Source of the DNA: Bacteroidota bacterium
Lineage (GTDB): Bacteria; Bacteroidota; Bacteroidia; Chitinophagales; Chitinophagaceae
Direction: 5' to 3'
DNA length: 22,529 nucleotides
NCBI GenBank assembly: GCA_023392185.1
Contig: JAEVZP010000200.1
Span: 1-22,529 of the forward strand
The notes below the pieces were generated by a model. The model was given only the letters and a program-made list of their open reading frames with translations, was not told the origin of the DNA and searched no databases. Made by a program: the position numbers and the translations under genes. Every line of letters starts with the position of its first letter. Position 1 is the first letter of the stretch. Of this stretch, positions 13,668 to 21,481 are shown one piece after another.

Positions 13668-14171
13668 TTACGACACCTGCAAGGCACCGGCCCGCAGGTC
13701 GTCGAGGATGCGGTCGATTTTTTCCGGCGTCAGGTTTTCCTGATAAAACTTGCCCAGCTGCATCATCGGCGCATAGCCGCAGGCGCCGAGGCATTCGGCC
13801 GGCTTCAGGGTAAACAGCCCGTCGGCGGTGGTTTGGCCGGCTTCGATGCCGAGACGCTGTTTTACATGCTCCATCAGCCGGTCGGAGCCGCGCAGCATGC
13901 AGGGGCCGGTCTGGCAGATCTCCAGTACGTATTTGCCCACCGGCTTGAGATTGAACATGGAATAGAAGGTGGCCACTTCATAGACCTCAATCGGGTTCAG
14001 GCTTAGCAGCGAAGCCACATAATCCATCGCCGGCACGTCGAGCCAGCCGCCGAACTCTTCCTGCGCCAGGTGTAGCACCGGAATCAGCGCGCTTTTTTGC
14101 TTGTCTTCCGGGTAGCGGGCAACGATTTCCCGGAAACGAGCCATCCGGGCTTCAGAAAATTGAATGTTCAT
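13668..14171 (-). CDS. nuoE: NADH-quinone oxidoreductase subunit E
   Basis: The 167-residue thioredoxin-like subunit carrying the N1a [2Fe-2S] cluster next to NuoF. The four ligands are visible: C86 and C91 (CQTGPC) and C127 and C131 (CLGAC). The N-terminal helical part SALIPVLHLAQEEFGGWL (28-45) and VYEVATFYSMFNLKPVG (63-79) are typical. The start overlaps the end of the 77-residue ORF by 20 bases, suggesting coupled translation. It is intact and of normal length. Confidence 0.96.
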   Translation of the reverse strand: MNIQFSEARMARFREIVARYPEDKQKSALIPVLHLAQEEFGGWLDVPAMDYVASLLSLNPIEVYEVATFYSMFNLKPVGKYVLEICQTGPCMLRGSDRLMEHVKQRLGIEAGQTTADGLFTLKPAECLGACGYAPMMQLGKFYQENLTPEKIDRILDDLRAGALQVS

Positions 14172-14385
14172 GAAAGTACTTTTCTAAAAACAGCCCAAAG
14201 GCAATTTCATTTTTAAGGTCTTCGGCAAAAGCTTGCGCTGCGGTTATTATTCTGACTTTTGTTTTATCCAATCTTTCCGGAAAAAAACCATACAGGTGGG
14301 TATAGTATGCTCTTTGGATCTTCGCCTGTTCCAGCAGTGGCAAAGTGTAAAAACGCTCTATAAATACCCGGACTGTTATGTTCAT
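14152..14385 (-). CDS. Putative 77-residue protein between nuoD and nuoE
   Basis: An ORF starting MNITVRVFIERFY with a mixed helical composition (PLLEQAKIQRAYYTHLYG, AAQAFAEDLKNEIAFGLFLE); no signal, membrane segment or Cys pattern. It starts 13 bases after the nuoD stop and overlaps nuoE by 20 bases, which is how a real operon gene would be packed and leaves no gap otherwise. The start codon is fused to an ATTTCCGGAAAT palindrome. I recognise no family. It could be a lineage-specific complex I accessory protein or a chance frame; the packing makes me favour a real gene. Confidence 0.6.
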   Translation of the reverse strand: MNITVRVFIERFYTLPLLEQAKIQRAYYTHLYGFFPERLDKTKVRIITAAQAFAEDLKNEIAFGLFLEKYFHEHSIF

Positions 14386-14395
14386 TTCCGGAAAT
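14384..14395. repeat. ATTTCCGGAAAT palindrome fused to a start codon
   Basis: Read on the minus strand it is ATTTCCGGAAATG, the last AT being the first two bases of the start codon of the 77-residue ORF. A second copy, TTTCCGGAAA (14274-14283), is inside that same ORF. Confidence 0.8.
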
Positions 14396-14398
14396 TTT

Positions 14399-15652
14399 TC
14401 AGCCGTCGAGCTCGCCGGCGATCAGGTTGAGCGATGACATGGTAATCAGGGCATCGGAGAGCAGCCCGCCTTTGATGATTTCCGGATAAATCTGATAGTA
14501 AATAAAACACGGCCGGCGGAAGTGCAGGCGGTAGGGCGTGCGGCCGCCGTCGGAGATGAGGTAATAGCCCAGTTCGCCATTGCCGCCTTCTACTGCATGA
14601 TAGACCTCGCCCGCCGGAATTTCGGTTTCGCCCATCACGATTTTGAAGTGATAGATCAGGGCCTCCATCTTGGTGTAAACGTCCGGCTTTTCCGGCAGGT
14701 AATATTCCGGAACATCAGCGTGGTACACGCTTGGGTCCAGGTCTTTAAGTTTCTCAACCGCCTGCCTGATAATGCTGTAGCTTTCCCACATCTCGGCATT
14801 GCGCACCTGATAGCGGTCATAGACGTCGCCGGTGGTGCCTACCGGAATATTAAAATTAAAATCTTCGTAGGAGCAGTAGGGCGAAGCAACACGAACGTCA
14901 TAATCCACCCCGGCGGCGCGCAGGTTGGGGCCCACCACCGAATAGGCCAGGGCCATTTCTGCCGAGAGCGGACCGGCGCCCTGACAGCGCTCCATAAAGA
15001 TGCGGTTGCGGGTCAGCAGGTTTTGGAACTCGGTCAGAACTTTGGGGAAGTCGTTTATAAAAGCGCCGATTTTCTGCCAGGCAACTTCTGTGAAATTGCG
15101 TTCGAAGCCACCAAAACGACCAATATTGGTTGTGAGGCGCGAACCACAGATCTCTTCATAGATTTCGTAGATGCGCTCCCGGGTTTGGAACACATAGGTG
15201 AAAGGCGTCAGGGCGCCGGTATCCACCCCAATAACCGAGTTGCACACGAGGTGATCGGCAATGCGGGCCAGTTCCATGATGATGACGCGCAGATAATCCA
15301 CGCGCTTGGGAACCACCACGCCGGTAAGTTTTTCAAAGCAGGTATGCCAGCCAATATTGTTGATCGGCGACGAGCAATAGTTCAGCCGGTCGGTGAGCGG
15401 GGTGATCTGATAAAAAGGACGGCGCTCGGCAATTTTTTCAAAGGCGCGGTGGATATAACCCACCGTAGGCGTGGCTTGTACCACGCGCTCGCCGTCGAGT
15501 TCCACGATATTCTGGAAAACGCCGTGGGTAGCGGGGTGGGTGGGGCCGAGGTTGATCGTGGTCGTCTTCGACACCAGGGCATCTTCGGCCAAGCGCGTAA
15601 AATGCTCCTGCGCGTCGGCTGTCGGGATGTTCGTTGGGATATCAGCGGGCAT
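14399..15652 (-). CDS. nuoD: NADH-quinone oxidoreductase subunit D
   Basis: The 417-residue 49-kDa-type subunit that forms the quinone site with NuoB. GPTHPATHG (36-44) holds the quinone-contacting His (H39), and the LNYCSSP stretch holds the partner Tyr (Y92), equivalent to His38 and Tyr87 of Thermus Nqo4. The C-terminus SLNLIAGELDG is the normal family end. It is a stand-alone NuoD, not a NuoCD fusion, as no NuoC domain precedes it. No nuoA, nuoB or nuoC lies upstream: a 397-base non-coding gap and then hsdR. It is therefore the first nuo gene of this cluster. Confidence 0.96.
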   Translation of the reverse strand: MPADIPTNIPTADAQEHFTRLAEDALVSKTTTINLGPTHPATHGVFQNIVELDGERVVQATPTVGYIHRAFEKIAERRPFYQITPLTDRLNYCSSPINNIGWHTCFEKLTGVVVPKRVDYLRVIIMELARIADHLVCNSVIGVDTGALTPFTYVFQTRERIYEIYEEICGSRLTTNIGRFGGFERNFTEVAWQKIGAFINDFPKVLTEFQNLLTRNRIFMERCQGAGPLSAEMALAYSVVGPNLRAAGVDYDVRVASPYCSYEDFNFNIPVGTTGDVYDRYQVRNAEMWESYSIIRQAVEKLKDLDPSVYHADVPEYYLPEKPDVYTKMEALIYHFKIVMGETEIPAGEVYHAVEGGNGELGYYLISDGGRTPYRLHFRRPCFIYYQIYPEIIKGGLLSDALITMSSLNLIAGELDG

Positions 15653-16049
15653 GAAAAATCTCTTTTTTAATTAAAATTCGAAAACGGCAGCCGGGTCGGG
15701 CGAAAAACCGGAAAGGATATGCGCAGAAAGGCTTTGGCAGGGCCGGGCGACGTGTGCCGGAGCATTTGTTGCAAGCGCCCCCAGCGAAGGCAGGCGGCCC
15801 GGGGAAAGCAGCGGCTGAAGCAAAGGAGGAATGTTTTGCATGACTCTGAAAAAGGTAACGCTCCGGGGGGTGGATTGTTTTGGGAAAAACAACCGGGCAA
15901 AGGTAAGCCGTTCTGCGGCTTTCGGAGATGCAGATTGAAGGATGCCAGTAAGGGCTGCCTGAGGGAAAATTCCGGTTACTGGTTTCCGGGAAACCTGGTG
16001 ATCGCAACAGTCGGCGACCCTATGCTTGTCGTCCTTTTGAATTCTGCAC
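15653..16049. other. 397-base intergenic region upstream of nuoD
   Basis: No clear gene. It carries a TACCTTTG -7 box for the minus strand at 15898-15905 (full consensus but no -33 box) and a second candidate, TACCTTTT, ending at 15848, each of which could serve nuoD. A perfect 15-base hairpin GGTTTCC-G-GGAAACC at 15981-15995 lies after the hsdR stop. A 56-codon frame at 15671-15841 is noted separately. The compositional texture is GC-rich with no sign of an eroded nuoC or other nuo remnant that I can read. Confidence 0.55.
15671..15841 (-). CDS. Doubtful 56-residue ORF before nuoD
   Basis: An ATG frame beginning MQNIPPLLQPLLSPGRL and ending 18 bases before the nuoD start. A -7-like box, TACCTTTT, lies 8 bases before its ATG, the same spacing seen at glyQS. 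Against it: Pro/Ala/Leu-rich composition, almost no charged residues and no recognisable family. It may simply be nuoD leader sequence. Confidence 0.2.
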   Translation of the reverse strand: MQNIPPLLQPLLSPGRLPSLGALATNAPAHVARPCQSLSAHILSGFSPDPAAVFEF

Positions 16050-19000
16050 CTAAAATACGCTGCAACCTCCCTGCGACCCCAGCATACGCTTCAGCGTATC
16101 CTGCATCGCTACTTTAAAGGCATCGTCTTTTGTTATCAGCCGGTAGAGGTCCATTTCTGTTCTTCGCTGGCTGCCGAGTACCTCGTCAAAGATTCTGCGA
16201 AAGGTGATTTCCCGCGTTTGAGCGTCCGGGTTGTTTTCATATTTGGTTTCGAAATCCGGATGCGCCCGCATGCCCCTGGCGATGTTTAAGAATTTCATAC
16301 GCTGCTCTTCCGGGGTGGCTTCCCAGCCCTGAAACCAACGCTCGTTGAAAGCCCGAACGATAAGATCCAGTGTGTCTTCCTCCTTATCCCCGCCATGGGT
16401 GCCTCTGGGGTTTGAATTTTGCGGCTCCAGTTCTGTTTCAGAGGCATCAAGACCGATGGAAGCGTTCAGCTTCACACGCTCCAGACCGTAAGTAGAAAGG
16501 TCCACTGCATTCAGCAACTCGTCAATGGCATCCTGCTCTGTATCCTGAATCCGGAGTCGCGGTATCAGGAATTTGAGATACCAGAACAGTTGTTCCCACT
16601 TCAGAATCTCAAAAGGCAGAATCGCAGCCACCTGTCCGTAAATCTTGACAAACTGCTTAGCCTTGACTTTGAAATCAACCTTCTGCTCTTCTTCCAGCTC
16701 CAGCCCATTTGCAAAGCGCTCTTCGGCAATCTGAAGCATGGGACTCAGGTATTTTTCTGCCTCCAGCCCCTGAAAGTACTTGTCCGTAAAGTCTTCTACT
16801 TCGCTCCATTCGTAAACACCCACATCATCCAACAGCCCCTTAAGCTCGTGTAACGCATTCACGTCGGTCGCCTGGCTTAATGTGGTTGCTGTATAGAAGT
16901 CGTCAAAGGCTTTTTTGATGTCGTCGGTGGAGTTGAAAAAATCCAGCACAAAGAGGTCTTCGGTTTTTTTACCCAGCTTCGGCGCGGAGCGATTCAGCCG
17001 GGAAAGCGTCTGTACCGCCTGAACGCCTTGCAGCTTCTTATCCACATACATCGCTGTAAGCTTGGGCTGATCAAAGCCCGTAAGGTACTTATTGGCTACC
17101 ACCAGTAGCCGGTACGCATCCATGTCGAAGTAACGGGCAATGCGGTCGCTGATGTAGCCCGGATCAGCGGAACTGGCGGTATCCCAGTCAGCGGGGAAAT
17201 CGTTGATGCCATCCTCGGTGTACTCGATGCCATCCACCTTCTTTTTTCCGGAAAATGCAATGGCAATACGGAAAGGATTGCCCCGGTCTTTTAAGAGGCG
17301 TTGCAAAGCCTGATAGTAGCGAATCGCAGACTCGATGCTCTGCGTCACCACCATGCCCTTTGCCTTGCCTTTAAGCTTCTTCTGATTCACCACACTGGTG
17401 ATGAAGTGCTCCAGCATGATCTCGGCTTTGGTCTCAACGGTATCCGGATGCCGCTCTACAAAAACGCGCAGCTGCTTTTGGGCCTTATTTGTGTTGAATA
17501 ACGGATTATCAGCAATGCTTTTCTCAATCTCGTAGTAGCTCCGGTAAGTGGTGTAGTTGGCCAGCACATCCAGGATAAATCCTTCTTCGATGGCCTGCTT
17601 CATAGAGTAGAGATGAAAGGGCCGGAATTTCCCGTCTTCTCCCCGAACGCCAAACTTCTCCAGTGTCGCATTCTTGGGGGTAGCCGTGAATGCCAGGTAC
17701 GAGGCATTGCCCCGCATCTTCCGGTTGCGCATCGCCGCCAGAATCTTGTCCTGCGGATCGCCGTCTTCCTCTTCGCTTTCGGTGTTCCCTATGGACTGAT
17801 TCATCGTATCCGATGCCGTGCCGCTCTGGGAGCTGTGCGCTTCATCGATGATGACCGCAAAGCGCTTGTCGGTCAGATCCGCAATGCCGTCCACGATGAA
17901 CGGAAATTTCTGGATCGTGGTGATGATGATGCGCTTGCCGCCTTCCAGGGCCTCTTTCAGCTCGCGGGAGGAATAGGCCGGGGCGATCACATTTTTGACC
18001 TCTGAGAACGCCCTGATGTTCTCGCGGAGTTGTTTGTCGAGCAGACGCCGGTCGGTAACGACAATGACCGAATCGAAAAGCGGCTGGCCGGTTCCTTTGC
18101 TGCCGGGAACAGCCTCGCTTTCCGGGTACGTTTCGATGAGCTGATACGCGGCCCAGGTAATGGAATTAGATTTACCGGAGCCTGCGGAATGCTGAATAAG
18201 ATACTTTTGACCGACACCTTTCCGGGACGCATCCGCAACGATTTTGCGCACCACGTCCAGCTGATGATAACGCGGAAAGTACAGGGAGCGCTTTGCTGGC
18301 GGATCGCTGTCTTTGCCATCCAGGCGCACGAAGTGCTGGATAATATTGGCGAGGCTTTGCCGGGTGAATACTTCATCCCAGAGGTACGAAGTCCGGTGGC
18401 CAAAGGCATTGGGTGGATTGCCCTTGCCGTGGTTGTGCCCTACGTTGAACGGCAGGAAAAAAGTAGATCCGCCATCCAGCCGCGTGGTCATATACACTTC
18501 GTCGGTATCGACTGCAAAGTGCACGATGCAGCGGGCGAACTGTAAGAGCGGTTGTGTAGAGTCCCGCTTGTTGCGATACTGGTTCTGCCCGTGCACTTTA
18601 GCGTTCTGCCCGGTCCACCCATTCTTGAGCTCCATTGTGGCGATGGGCAGGCCGTTCAGAAAAAGAACCATGTCAATCTCCTCGCCTTTGTTGGCCAGGC
18701 TGTAGCGCACCTGGCGGGTGACGCTAAACTGGTTGCCTTCAAAAGCTTTTTTCACCCGCTCGCTGCTGGATGCCAAAGGCAGCTGATAAAACAGTGTGAA
18801 TTGGGCATCATCTACTTCCAACCCTTTGCGAAGCACTTTGAGGATGCCATACTTTTTGACCATCCGGTCCAGACGTTCCAGGATTTTAAGCTTCCAGTCG
18901 GGGTGCTTGCGCAGCTTAGCCAGCTCTTCCTTTTGGGTGTTTTCCAGAAAATGCCAGAGCCGCTTTTCATCCACCGCATACTGCGCATTGAAATCTTCCG

Positions 19001-19160
19001 GAAAGCCGATGGAGTAGCCATTGCCCGCGCGGTACTGCGCACTGCCTTCGCGCACCTCGCCGAGCCTACCGGAATCTTTCAGTTCCTCTAAGCTGGAGCC
19101 AGTAAGGCGCTTTTCGATGGAAGATTCAAGGGCGGCTTCGTTGGTGGCAGAGGGATTCAT
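16050..19160 (-). CDS. hsdR: Type I restriction enzyme, HsdR (R) subunit
   Basis: A 1036-residue motor/nuclease subunit of a Type I restriction-modification enzyme; it pumps unmethylated DNA using ATP and cuts away from the recognition site. The N-terminal nuclease domain has the PD-(D/E)xK core: D163 (EEIDMVLF) and E177-L-K179 (IATMELKN), with a Q-rich motif (GQNQY) after it. The SF2 translocase follows, with Walker A AGSGKS (326-331), DEAH (439-442) and the TATP motif (AFTATPKN), then the helicase C-terminal part (FDQPKLTAMYVDKKLQGVQAVQTLSRLNR region) and a helical C-terminal domain that docks on HsdM/HsdS. All key residues are intact. It begins 30 bases after hsdS and should be co-transcribed. 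Confidence 0.96.
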   Translation of the reverse strand: MNPSATNEAALESSIEKRLTGSSLEELKDSGRLGEVREGSAQYRAGNGYSIGFPEDFNAQYAVDEKRLWHFLENTQKEELAKLRKHPDWKLKILERLDRMVKKYGILKVLRKGLEVDDAQFTLFYQLPLASSSERVKKAFEGNQFSVTRQVRYSLANKGEEIDMVLFLNGLPIATMELKNGWTGQNAKVHGQNQYRNKRDSTQPLLQFARCIVHFAVDTDEVYMTTRLDGGSTFFLPFNVGHNHGKGNPPNAFGHRTSYLWDEVFTRQSLANIIQHFVRLDGKDSDPPAKRSLYFPRYHQLDVVRKIVADASRKGVGQKYLIQHSAGSGKSNSITWAAYQLIETYPESEAVPGSKGTGQPLFDSVIVVTDRRLLDKQLRENIRAFSEVKNVIAPAYSSRELKEALEGGKRIIITTIQKFPFIVDGIADLTDKRFAVIIDEAHSSQSGTASDTMNQSIGNTESEEEDGDPQDKILAAMRNRKMRGNASYLAFTATPKNATLEKFGVRGEDGKFRPFHLYSMKQAIEEGFILDVLANYTTYRSYYEIEKSIADNPLFNTNKAQKQLRVFVERHPDTVETKAEIMLEHFITSVVNQKKLKGKAKGMVVTQSIESAIRYYQALQRLLKDRGNPFRIAIAFSGKKKVDGIEYTEDGINDFPADWDTASSADPGYISDRIARYFDMDAYRLLVVANKYLTGFDQPKLTAMYVDKKLQGVQAVQTLSRLNRSAPKLGKKTEDLFVLDFFNSTDDIKKAFDDFYTATTLSQATDVNALHELKGLLDDVGVYEWSEVEDFTDKYFQGLEAEKYLSPMLQIAEERFANGLELEEEQKVDFKVKAKQFVKIYGQVAAILPFEILKWEQLFWYLKFLIPRLRIQDTEQDAIDELLNAVDLSTYGLERVKLNASIGLDASETELEPQNSNPRGTHGGDKEEDTLDLIVRAFNERWFQGWEATPEEQRMKFLNIARGMRAHPDFETKYENNPDAQTREITFRRIFDEVLGSQRRTEMDLYRLITKDDAFKVAMQDTLKRMLGSQGGCSVF

Positions 19161-19190
19161 TTTTGTTTGAAAAAGGCTTTTGAGGTACGT

Positions 19191-20468
19191 TCACGAAACT
19201 TTGATTTTACCTGTTACCGCTGCATTGATCAGCGTGGATTTGTATTCGCGGAGCCGGGCGATTTCGGTTTGTTTGGTTGCAATCGCAGTTAGCGTTTTAT
19301 TCGTAATGTTATTAAGAAACTGAACAATTAAAAATTGCTCTTGCTTATTTGGTAAGGCGATATACTGGCTACTAATGAAGTCAAAACTTGCCCTAGGCAT
19401 TTTGGAACCAAAGGTTGAAGAGTTAACCAAATTAATAAATCCCGAAGACAGTAAGATTGCCTGTAAGTAAGCACTACTTATAATCATAGTTGGCCTGAAA
19501 ACAATGAACTCTGTTGAGCAAAGCCCCTTTTGTTTTGCTAAATGCACTTTAGCGAGATAGGGTCTAAGCTTTCCAAACAGAACATCGCCTGGCTCAAATG
19601 AATTTGCTAAACCTTCTACTTCCGCCGTTGAGGTTACAAGTTCACCCGTGAATGATTCAACATTCTCCATTCCGATATACTCCAAGGAACTTGTTTTGCT
19701 GGGGATTTTCTCATTTATCGATGAAGCAATGTATTTCAACCGTTTCACTTCCCAATGCTCCGGCACTTCCCCAATCCATTCTACCCCGCTGTCTTTCATC
19801 CGCACATCCGGATTTAGCCCACGGGTAACGGCGCGGTGAATAAGAATCTGGCGGCGCTCTTTCAAACGCTCTATCAACGCCTCTTTTTGCGCAATGGCTT
19901 TGTCAATCTGCGCGGTCTTCCGATCCAGGAAATCAGCAATGGCGGTTTGTTCTTCTGGTGGTGGAACAAATGTTCTGAACGAGAAAAAGGATTCCTTCGG
20001 AATAGTATTCCGAAGCCCCCGATATAAAGGCTTTAATCTTTTATCCGCATCAAGATTCAAGTAGAAGTAGTAAAGGAACTTCCGGCTGAACCCCTCAAAC
20101 GGCTCCATTACTGTGTATGCACCGGTGATCATTCCATCAAATGGTGAGAGACCAACCGTACGCGGTGTTTCTTCCACATCAAAAAGGCAAAAAACAAAAT
20201 CGCCCTTTTGTACTTCTTGGTATGTGTTAAACTCTACAGGGAATTTTCCTTGCGGATTCTCCATGTCTCTCTTGATGACACCATTCAGCGTCAAAGAAAG
20301 CAAAGTGAATTCAGAAGCCCTCTTCCCAACCTCATTTTTCTTAAGCCGAAAAATGTACTTGTTAGCGAGAGTCTCCCAATGTTCCGGAATTTCCCCTATC
20401 CATGCTTCGCCGGAATCTTTATACGCCTCATATTTCAGTAGGCTGATTTGTGTAGCTACGGCTTCCAT
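19191..20468 (-). CDS. hsdS: Type I restriction enzyme, HsdS specificity subunit
   Basis: A 425-residue DNA-recognition subunit with the classic duplicated design. Each half opens with a WIGE(I/V)PEHWE motif (residues 23-32 and 231-240), followed by a target recognition domain (TRD1 about 33-165, TRD2 about 241-375) and a conserved helical spacer (about 166-217, and 376-420 ending in INAAVTGKI). The first spacer, EEQTAIADFLDRKTAQIDKA, is the standard coiled-coil ruler. The TRDs, especially TRD2, are visibly richer in A and T than the neighbouring genes, as expected for domains exchanged by transfer. It overlaps the preceding nuclease gene by one base (TGATG), indicating coupled translation. 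The bipartite site it reads cannot be predicted from sequence. Confidence 0.95.
   Translation of the reverse strand: MEAVATQISLLKYEAYKDSGEAWIGEIPEHWETLANKYIFRLKKNEVGKRASEFTLLSLTLNGVIKRDMENPQGKFPVEFNTYQEVQKGDFVFCLFDVEETPRTVGLSPFDGMITGAYTVMEPFEGFSRKFLYYFYLNLDADKRLKPLYRGLRNTIPKESFFSFRTFVPPPEEQTAIADFLDRKTAQIDKAIAQKEALIERLKERRQILIHRAVTRGLNPDVRMKDSGVEWIGEVPEHWEVKRLKYIASSINEKIPSKTSSLEYIGMENVESFTGELVTSTAEVEGLANSFEPGDVLFGKLRPYLAKVHLAKQKGLCSTEFIVFRPTMIISSAYLQAILLSSGFINLVNSSTFGSKMPRASFDFISSQYIALPNKQEQFLIVQFLNNITNKTLTAIATKQTEIARLREYKSTLINAAVTGKIKVS
19751..19779. repeat. Direct repeat within hsdS, copy 2 (start of second half)
   Basis: This 29-base stretch matches 20375-20403 at 25 of 29 positions. Both copies encode the IGE(I/V)PEHWE motif at the head of each TRD. 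They are possible sites for recombination that swaps TRDs between HsdS genes. Confidence 0.7.
20375..20403. repeat. Direct repeat within hsdS, copy 1 (start of first half)
   Basis: Partner of 19751-19779, encoding the first IGEIPEHWE motif; it contains a TTCCGGAA octamer at 20382-20389 that the partner copy lacks. Confidence 0.7.
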
Positions 20469-21481
20469 CAGTTAGGGTTTTGGTGTGATTGGGCCTCCCT
20501 GTCCAGCTCCATGCGGATGCGGTCCTGTTCTATCAAGCGGCGCAGCTCTTCCTCTTTGGGCAGGTAGAGGCGGTATTTAGAGGCAAAAAGCTGCTCGTTG
20601 CCGGCCAGCACGGAGTATTTTACGATGGTCTCATCTTTTTCGGTGCATAATACAATGCCCAGGGTCGGATTATCGTCGGGACCGCGCTTCAGGTCGTCGT
20701 ACATCCGCACGTACATGTCTATTTGCCCGATATCCGCATGGCTCAGCTTGTCTGTTTTCAGGTCCAGCAGCACAAAGCATTTGAGGTAATAGTTGTAAAA
20801 GACAAGGTCAATAAAGAAATCGGCCGTGTCGGTAACAATATGCTGCTGCCGGGCCACAAAAGCAAAGCCCTTGCCCAATTCCATCAAAAACTGCTGGATG
20901 TGGCTGATCAGGGCGGTTTCTATATCCGCCTCGGTTTGCCGGGTATCCATCGGCAGCCCAAGGAATTCAAAAATATAGGGGTCTTTGATGAACTGGCCGC
21001 TGCTGGGTGTAGTGGCAGGGCCTTCCAGCGTGCGCCCCAGATATTGAGACTGGATATTGCGTTGCAGCGTGCGGGTGTCCCAGTTCCCTTCGCTGCTCAG
21101 CAGCATATATTGCTGACGCATTTGAGCGTCGCTTACCCGGCTGATAATGCGGTAATGCGTCCAGCTCAATTCGTGACGCACTGCGTCCCAAATTGGAAAG
21201 GCCAGGTAAAACTGCCGCATATTCCGCAGGTTACTATCGTCAAAACCCTTTCCAAACGCTTCCGTAAGTTCTTTGCTCAGATTTTTGAGCACGGCCTTAC
21301 CGTAGGCTGCTTTCGTGCTGCCCTCCTGCTCGTCTTCAACAATCAGCCGGCCAATTTCCCAATACATACGCAGCAGTATCCCATTGCTGTTGCGATAGGC
21401 CGCCTGCCGGGCCTCGCTGACAATCCGGGCAATTTTTTCAAAAAGCGCTTCCCTGCTTTCCGTTGGTTTCATGGCGCTCAC
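20468..21481 (-). CDS. DUF1016/YhcG-type PD-(D/E)xK nuclease
   Basis: A 337-residue protein with an N-terminal DUF1016 helical domain (about 10-165; RMYWEIGRLIVEDEQ, FGKGFDDSNLRNMRQFYLAFP and LSWTHYRIISRV are hallmarks) and a C-terminal nuclease domain with D225 (DFFIDLVFYN) and D240-L-K242 (LLDLKTDKL), the PD-(D/E)xK metal-binding core. A probable upstream acidic residue is E201. Its start is GTG (GTGA overlap with the hsdM stop); an ATG nine bases on is an alternative. It lies between hsdM and hsdS with overlaps on both sides, so it is translated with the R-M enzyme. YhcG-like proteins often accompany Type I loci, but their role (accessory restriction, or another defence activity) is not settled. 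Confidence 0.92.
   Translation of the reverse strand: MSAMKPTESREALFEKIARIVSEARQAAYRNSNGILLRMYWEIGRLIVEDEQEGSTKAAYGKAVLKNLSKELTEAFGKGFDDSNLRNMRQFYLAFPIWDAVRHELSWTHYRIISRVSDAQMRQQYMLLSSEGNWDTRTLQRNIQSQYLGRTLEGPATTPSSGQFIKDPYIFEFLGLPMDTRQTEADIETALISHIQQFLMELGKGFAFVARQQHIVTDTADFFIDLVFYNYYLKCFVLLDLKTDKLSHADIGQIDMYVRMYDDLKRGPDDNPTLGIVLCTEKDETIVKYSVLAGNEQLFASKYRLYLPKEEELRRLIEQDRIRMELDREAQSHQNPN

Noticed and set aside
15642..16117. Overlapping open frames on both strands between nuoD and hsdR
   Set aside because: Compositions are Pro/Arg/Ser-rich without domains and the frames overlap each other; only the 56-codon frame with a nearby box is kept as doubtful.
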